Source: Asaia bogorensis
Lineage (GTDB): Bacteria > Pseudomonadota > Alphaproteobacteria > Acetobacterales > Acetobacteraceae
Length of the DNA: 9,652 bases
Direction: 5' to 3'
Assembly (NCBI GenBank): GCA_945871455.1
Contig: CAMBXJ010000130.1
Coordinates: 1-9,652, forward strand
Shown here: in pieces, positions 5,612 to 9,652 of the stretch
Layout: the number at the start of each line of letters is the position of its first letter
How positions within the stretch are numbered: position 1 is the stretch's first letter
The notes under the pieces: generated by a model
Told to the model about the DNA's origin: nothing
The model's input: only the letters and a program-made list of their open reading frames with translations
The model's database searches: none
Position numbers and translations under genes: made by a program

Positions 5612-5703
5612 CCCTCACCGTGATTGCCGGGCTTGACCCGGTAACCCGCCCCCTGCCGTCGAAGCGCGGGTTGCCGGGTCAAGCCCGGCAATGACGGTGA
5701 GGG
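5612..5703. repeat. Large nested inverted repeat (alphaproteobacterial REP-like palindrome)
   Basis: Arms 5612-5649 and 5666-5703 are complementary at 36 of 38 positions around a 16-base loop. Weaker pairing continues outward through GCCGCC-rich flanks and ATTAGCCATTGA-like sequence. Each arm also contains its own small palindrome, CCGGGCTTGACCCGG at 5627-5641 and CCGGGTCAAGCCCGG at 5674-5688, a sequence type scattered between genes in many alphaproteobacteria. It could act as a transcript end or mRNA-stabilising structure, or be a mobile REP doublet. Confidence 0.85.
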
Positions 5704-5811
5704 GGCGGCGGAGCGCTGATCAATGGTTAGGACCGTTGGTACGACTCGCTTGATCCACCGGGGCAGGCGAAACGCCAGAAGCCGCCGCTCGGATCGGAGG
5801 GAGGACACCGC

Positions 5812-7047
5812 ATGACAGACCCAACCAACCGCGTCGTCATCATCGGCGCCGGGCATGCCGGTGGCACAGCCGCGGCCGAACTCCGCCGCTCTGGCTTTAC
5901 CGGCCCGATTACCCTGATCGGCGACGAACCGCTTCCACCTTATGAACGGCCGCCGCTGTCGAAGGCATGGCTGAAGGGGGAGACGGATGCGGACAAGCTC
6001 GCGTTGAAACCGGCCAGTTTCTACCCGGGGGCGGATATCGACCTGCGGCTCAACACCAGTGCTACCGCGATCGACCGGGCCGCCAAAACGGTGACCCTGA
6101 CGACCGGGGAGTCGCTGCCCTACGACACGCTGATCCTGGCCACCGGGGCGCGAGCGCGGCGCATTCCGCTGCCCGGTCTGGACCTGGGGAATGTGCTGGA
6201 ATTGCGGAACGCGGCGGATGCGGATCGGCTGAAGGCGGTGCTGGTCCCCGGCGCGCGTCTGGCGGTGATCGGCGGCGGCTATATCGGGCTGGAAGCGGCG
6301 GCATCCGCGCGTGCCCTGGGCGCCGAAGTCACCGTGATCGAGCGCGAACCTCGCGTCCTGGCGCGCGTCGCATGCGAACTCCTGTCCAACTTCTTCCAGG
6401 ATTTCCACCGCGCCCAGGGCGTGGTCATCGAGGTCAATGCCCAGGTTGCCGCGCTGGAAGGTAGCGAAGGATTGATCACCGGCGTCCGGCTGGGCGACGG
6501 GCGGCTGATCCCATGCGACGCCGCGCTGATCGGTGTCGGCGCGGTGCCCAACCAGGAACTGGCCAGCGAGGCCGGACTCGCCTGCAACAATGGCATCATC
6601 GTCGATCTCGCGGCCCGGACCGAAGATCCGGCGATCTTCGCGATCGGCGACTGCACGCACCGCCCCTTGCCGCTCTATGACCGCGTGGTGCGGCTCGAAA
6701 GCGTGCCCAATGCGCTGGAGCAGGCGCGCCAGGCCGCCGCGTCAATCTGCGGCAAGCCGCTGCCGGTGCCGGAGGTGCCATGGTTCTGGTCCGACCAGTA
6801 TGATCTGCGGTTGCAGATCGCCGGCATTCCGTTCGACGCCACCCGCATCGTGGTGCGCGGCGATATCGCGGCCGGGAAATTCGCGCTGTTCCATCTGCTG
6901 GACGATGGGACGGTGCAGGCGGTGGAGGCGGTGAATGCCTCGACCGAGTTCATGGGCGGGCGGCGGATCGTGCAGCGGCGTAAGAAGCTTACGGCGGAGA
7001 GGATCAGCGATCTCTCCGTGACCATGCAGGAGTTGGCTTCGGCGTAG
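5812..7047 (+). CDS. FAD-dependent NAD(P)H:ferredoxin reductase (putidaredoxin/rubredoxin reductase type)
   Basis: The 411-residue flavoprotein would pass electrons from NAD(P)H through FAD to a small iron-sulfur protein that feeds a cytochrome P450 or Rieske oxygenase. The FAD motif VVIIGAGHAGG is at 8-18, followed by PPYERPPLSK. ATGARARRIP is the second FAD-contact motif, AVIGGGYIGLE (151-161) binds the nucleotide, and FAIGD (276-280) is the third FAD motif. The C-terminal Reductase_C domain starts near WFWSDQYD. Length and domain order match CamA/ThcD-type reductases. GGAGGGAGGA just before 5812 supports the start. No ferredoxin, P450 or oxygenase gene accompanies it on this strand. The convergent ring-cleavage operon suggests a shared catabolic role, but this is inference, and the redox partner is unknown. 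Confidence 0.9.
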   Translation: MTDPTNRVVIIGAGHAGGTAAAELRRSGFTGPITLIGDEPLPPYERPPLSKAWLKGETDADKLALKPASFYPGADIDLRLNTSATAIDRAAKTVTLTTGESLPYDTLILATGARARRIPLPGLDLGNVLELRNAADADRLKAVLVPGARLAVIGGGYIGLEAAASARALGAEVTVIEREPRVLARVACELLSNFFQDFHRAQGVVIEVNAQVAALEGSEGLITGVRLGDGRLIPCDAALIGVGAVPNQELASEAGLACNNGIIVDLAARTEDPAIFAIGDCTHRPLPLYDRVVRLESVPNALEQARQAAASICGKPLPVPEVPWFWSDQYDLRLQIAGIPFDATRIVVRGDIAAGKFALFHLLDDGTVQAVEAVNASTEFMGGRRIVQRRKKLTAERISDLSVTMQELASA

Positions 7048-7114
7048 GTAGGCCAAAGGGGCTTTGCGGCCCCCGACACCCCCACCGCTCTCACAAATTC
7101 CGGCAACGTAGAAT

Positions 7115-7222
7115 ATTCTCCCCCTCCCCTTGCGGGAGGGGGCCGGGGGGAGGGGTAATTTCGCACGGATATTGCGTGCGCCCCCTCCCCCCGACCCCCT
7201 CCCGCAAGGGGAGGGGAAGAAT
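7115..7222. repeat. Long inverted repeat between convergent genes, probable bidirectional transcript end
   Basis: Arms 7115-7155 and 7182-7222 are complementary at 39 of 41 positions around a 26-base loop. Each arm holds a smaller self-complementary stem, CCCTCCCC-TTGC-GGGAGGGG. It sits in the 264-base gap between the ends of two convergent genes, where a two-way terminator is expected. The CCCTCCC/GGGAGGG stem around GCAAG type is a common dispersed intergenic palindrome in alphaproteobacteria. No coding frame is credible across the gap. Confidence 0.85.
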
Positions 7223-7311
7223 TTTCTCCAAGTCACCGCCTGATCCAACGATATGCAAGTCGCCGTAGCTGGACACCCCACCAGGGGCCGCCGCCCTTGG
7301 AACCGGAAATT

Positions 7312-8163
7312 TCACATCTGTCGCATCAGGGCGGCGATCCGGTCCAGGATCGGGAGGACGACGTCTTCCTTGGCGGCGGGTAGGCTTACGACCGCGCGCA
7401 CGATACCCAGGTCCCGATAGCGCTTCAGCGTGTCCAGATCGTCCGACGAACTGAACAGGGAAATCGGGAACGTCGTCGCGTCCCGGCCGGCTTCCGTCAG
7501 CATCTCCCGGAATTTGGGAACATAGTCGAAGACATCGCCATACTGGCCGGGGCGCCCGGCAAGCGGGATCCAGCCGTCGCCGTAGCGAACCGCTCGCCGG
7601 GCGGCATAAGGGTAGGCGCCGCCGATGATCACCGGAGGATGCGGCTTCCGCGCCGGCTTCGGCCAGGTCATCATCGGATCGAAATTGACGAACTCCCCGT
7701 GATATTCCGCCTTCGTCTGGGTCCAGATGGCCTTCATGGCCTCGATCCGCTCCCGCACCAGCTTGTGGCGGCTGGCGAAGACGGTGCCGTGGTTCTCCAT
7801 CTCGTCCTGGTTCCAGCCGTTGCCGACGCCGAACAGGAACCTTCCGCCCGACACCTGGTCGATCGAGGCCACCAGCTTCGCCGTCTGGATCGGATCGCGC
7901 TGGTTGACCAGGCATACGCCCGTGCCCAGCCGCAACGTCTTGGTCACGCAAGCCGCCGCGGTCAGGGTCACGAACGGGTCCATCACGTCGTAATACTGCT
8001 TGGGCAGGTCCCCTCCCCCGCCCCACGGCGATTTCCGCGACAGGGGAATATGCGAGTGCTCCGCCGCCCAGATCGACTCAAAGCCCCGCTCCTCCAACGC
8101 CTTGGCCAGATTGGCCGAGGTCATGGAGTAGTCGGTGAAGAACATCGATGCGCCGAAATCCAT
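7312..8163 (-). CDS. LLM-class flavin/F420-dependent oxidoreductase, downstream tandem copy
   Basis: The 283-residue protein belongs to the luciferase-like monooxygenase superfamily, in the group usually named probable F420-dependent oxidoreductase (TIGR03619-like). These TIM-barrel enzymes use reduced flavin or F420 to oxidise or reduce organic substrates. Visible family marks are GFESIWAAEHSHIP (26-39), LGTGVCLVNQRDPIQTAK, ASIDQVSGGRFLFGVG.GW, and RYGDGWIPLAG in the second half. AGGAGGA seven bases before the ATG and a gap of only 18 bases after the upstream copy show co-transcription with it. F420 is uncommon in alphaproteobacteria, so FMN may be the real cofactor. The gene is the last of the minus-strand operon and ends before the long inverted repeat. 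Substrate is unknown. Confidence 0.88.
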   Translation of the reverse strand: MDFGASMFFTDYSMTSANLAKALEERGFESIWAAEHSHIPLSRKSPWGGGGDLPKQYYDVMDPFVTLTAAACVTKTLRLGTGVCLVNQRDPIQTAKLVASIDQVSGGRFLFGVGNGWNQDEMENHGTVFASRHKLVRERIEAMKAIWTQTKAEYHGEFVNFDPMMTWPKPARKPHPPVIIGGAYPYAARRAVRYGDGWIPLAGRPGQYGDVFDYVPKFREMLTEAGRDATTFPISLFSSSDDLDTLKRYRDLGIVRAVVSLPAAKEDVVLPILDRIAALMRQM

Positions 8164-8181
8164 GGTCGTATCCTCCTGTTT

Positions 8182-9033
8182 TCAGAGCTGACGCATCAGG
8201 GCGGCCCACCGATCCAGGATCGGCAGCACGACATCGGCCTTTGCCGATGGGACGCTGACGGCCACGCGGGTGATGCCCAGGTCGCGGTAGCGTTTCAGCA
8301 CCTCGATATCCTCCGGGGAGGAGAACAGGCTGATCGGATAGGTGGTCGGGTCGCGCCCGGCTTCCTTCAGCATCTGGCGGAATTTCGGCACGATGGTGAA
8401 GACGTCGCTGTCTTCGCCCATGCGTCCGGCCAGCGGAATCCAGCCGTCGCCATAACGGACCGCGCGCCTCGCGGCATGCGGGAAGGCGCCGCCGACGATG
8501 ACCTCCGGATGAGGCTTCTGGATCGGCTTCGGCCAGGTCATCATCGGGTCGAAATTCACGAACTCCCCATGATATTCCGCCTTGGACTTGGTCCAGATCT
8601 CCTTCATCGCCTCCACCCGCTCACGCACCAGCTTGGCCCTGCTGGCGAAGACGGTGCCGTGGTTTTCCATCTCGTCCTGGTTCCAGCCCACGCCGATGCC
8701 GAACAGGAACCGCCCGGCGGAAATCTGGTCGATCGAGGCCACCAGCTTCGCCGTCTGGATCGGATCGCGCTGGTTCACCAGGCAGACCCCGGTGCCGATC
8801 TTCAGGGTCTTGGTCGCCATGGCCGCCGCGGTCAGGGTCACGAACGGGTCCATCACATCGTAATAATGCTTCGCCAGATCGCCGCCGCCGGGTGTCGGGG
8901 TCTTGCGGCTGAGCGGGATATGCGAATGCTCCGGCGCCCAGACGGACTCGAAGCCGCGTTCCTCCAGCGCCACGGCCAGATCGGCCGGGGACATGGAATA
9001 GTCGGTGAAAAACATCGAGGCGCCGAAATGCAT
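8182..9033 (-). CDS. LLM-class flavin/F420-dependent oxidoreductase, upstream tandem copy
   Basis: This 283-residue protein aligns without gaps to the downstream copy; by eye I count 54 differences, about 81% identity. The conserved core is unchanged: EHSHIPLSRK, YYDVMDPFVTLTAAA, GTGVCLVNQRDPIQTAK, GWNQDEMENHGTVFASR, EFVNFDPMMTWPKP and AVRYGDGWIPLAG. Differences cluster at 44-56 (the Lys-Ser-Pro or Lys-Thr-Pro loop) and around 205-215 and 240-270, which in this fold lie at barrel ends and the tail, so substrate or partner choice may differ between copies. GGGAG lies 7 bases before the ATG. The extradiol dioxygenase gene ends 73 bases upstream on the same strand, with no terminator visible between them. 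It is a tandem duplication within a catabolic operon; cofactor and substrate are unproven. Confidence 0.88.
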   Translation of the reverse strand: MHFGASMFFTDYSMSPADLAVALEERGFESVWAPEHSHIPLSRKTPTPGGGDLAKHYYDVMDPFVTLTAAAMATKTLKIGTGVCLVNQRDPIQTAKLVASIDQISAGRFLFGIGVGWNQDEMENHGTVFASRAKLVRERVEAMKEIWTKSKAEYHGEFVNFDPMMTWPKPIQKPHPEVIVGGAFPHAARRAVRYGDGWIPLAGRMGEDSDVFTIVPKFRQMLKEAGRDPTTYPISLFSSPEDIEVLKRYRDLGITRVAVSVPSAKADVVLPILDRWAALMRQL

Positions 9034-9106
9034 GGTCTCTCTCCCATTATCGTTGGACCCATATACCGCCGACGGATGGCTTCGACCATCGGCGGCAGCA
9101 GCGGGG

Positions 9107-9652
9107 TTATCGCGCCGCGTCCCACCAGGGGCAGACGCCCTGCATACGGTTGAAATTGCCGTCGATCACATTCACCGGGCGGCGTTCGCCGTCGGCGGCG
9201 GCCTTCAGGCGCATGTCGCGGGCCTGCTTGCGTTGGTCATCCGGCAGCCAGGTGCGATCGTGGCCCCACAGGCTGGGCCCGACGGTGACCTCCGACGGCG
9301 TCCAATTGCCGGGAGTGACTTCCTTGCCGCCCCAGCCGCATTCCAGCATGAATCCGGACGGGGAGCGCAGGTAGTACGACGTCACCGCGTCATTGGGATG
9401 CCGACCGAGCGTGGTGGCGATCTTCTCGGGTTCCCCCAGCGCAATGTCGTAACCCTGGCCGATGTCGTCGAGCGAATACAGCTCCACCATCAGATGATGC
9501 AGATCCTGCTTGCCGGTTTCGATCAGGGCGATGCTGTGGTGGCGCGGGTTCACGTGCAGGAAATAGGCCCGGAACGGCGTGGTGATGTAGTCGCTGACAC
9601 CGAAGCCCAGCATATCCCGGTAGAAGCCCAGCAGATCGTCGATGTTCTTCAC
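9107..9652 (-). CDS. Type I extradiol (catechol-type) dioxygenase, C-terminal part, 5' end outside window
   Basis: The frame is open through the right edge, so the 181 visible residues are the C-terminal part of a larger protein. The GTG at the very edge is more likely an internal valine. The sequence fits the vicinal oxygen chelate fold of BphC/HsaC-type ring-cleavage dioxygenases, which open catechols next to the hydroxyls with Fe(II) and O2. It shows the fold start DDLLGFYRDMLGFGVSDY, the segment RHHSIALIETG with a likely metal-binding histidine, and YYLRSPSGFMLECGWGG with the likely metal-binding glutamate. The first metal histidine should lie just beyond the edge. A tail with SLWGHDRTWLP follows. 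Family members have about 290-300 residues. It leads the operon into the two LLM oxidoreductases. The substrate (biphenyl-like, steroid-like or other) cannot be told from this fragment. Confidence 0.82.
   Translation of the reverse strand: MKNIDDLLGFYRDMLGFGVSDYITTPFRAYFLHVNPRHHSIALIETGKQDLHHLMVELYSLDDIGQGYDIALGEPEKIATTLGRHPNDAVTSYYLRSPSGFMLECGWGGKEVTPGNWTPSEVTVGPSLWGHDRTWLPDDQRKQARDMRLKAAADGERRPVNVIDGNFNRMQGVCPWWDAAR

Larger units (their letters stand above)
5409..5811. other. 403-bp spacer with inverted repeats, no gene
   Basis: No frame on either strand reads as a recognisable protein. It holds a smaller stem at 5474-5504 (GTCGGGACG against CGTCCCCGAC with one bulged base), 66 bases after the PspA-type stop, and the large nested palindrome at 5612-5703. 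The last part must hold the promoter of the ferredoxin reductase gene, but I see no clear promoter hexamers. Confidence 0.6.

Noticed and set aside
5488..6660. 390-residue minus-strand frame opposite the ferredoxin reductase
   Set aside because: Antisense shadow of a gene with intact FAD and NAD motifs; it also runs through the large palindrome.
7091..8026. 311-residue minus-strand frame overlapping the LLM gene
   Set aside because: A different frame of the same strand as a well-supported LLM gene, reading through the inverted repeat; no domain.
7639..9153. 504-residue plus-strand frame with internal similarity
   Set aside because: It is antisense to the two tandem LLM genes; its apparent internal repeat simply mirrors their duplication.

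Overview
The window is GC-rich DNA that reads like a free-living alphaproteobacterium. Acetobacteraceae or a related Rhodospirillales family is my inference, from the codon use, the single-cysteine alphaproteobacterial type of DksA, and intergenic palindromes of the CCGGGCTTGACCCGG type. No rRNA, tRNA, CRISPR array, transposase or phage gene was seen.

Left part (1-1725): the C-terminal end of an MmeI-like restriction-modification methyltransferase enters from the left edge. It is followed by a sparsely coding, eroded-looking stretch that holds a 3' remnant of a MetE-like methionine synthase gene, a stand-alone 81-residue lipoyl-domain protein and a 13-bp tandem repeat.

Middle part (1726-5408): dksA (minus strand) diverges from a three-gene plus-strand cluster across a roughly 320-bp control region that carries a perfect FNR/FixK-type box. 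The cluster encodes a large exported and membrane-anchored DUF2491 (YjfK-type) protein, a four-helix DUF350 (YjfL-type) membrane protein and a PspA/IM30 (YjfJ-type) coiled-coil protein. These are the core of the enterobacterial yjfIJKL set, which belongs to the wider PspA/ESCRT-III-like envelope-stress networks. The order and the DUF2491 architecture differ here, and the ATP-grasp (YjfC-type) partner is absent. A 10-codon mini-ORF joins the first two genes through ATGA overlaps at both ends. This is the most interesting locus in the window.

Right part (5409-9652): a 403-bp spacer with a long nested inverted repeat precedes a plus-strand ferredoxin reductase-type flavoprotein gene. That gene converges, across a second long inverted repeat, on a minus-strand catabolic operon. 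In transcription order the operon holds an extradiol ring-cleavage dioxygenase (cut by the right edge) and two tandem LLM-class flavin oxidoreductases that are about 81% identical. The set suggests oxidation of an aromatic or polycyclic compound; the substrate cannot be read from the sequence.
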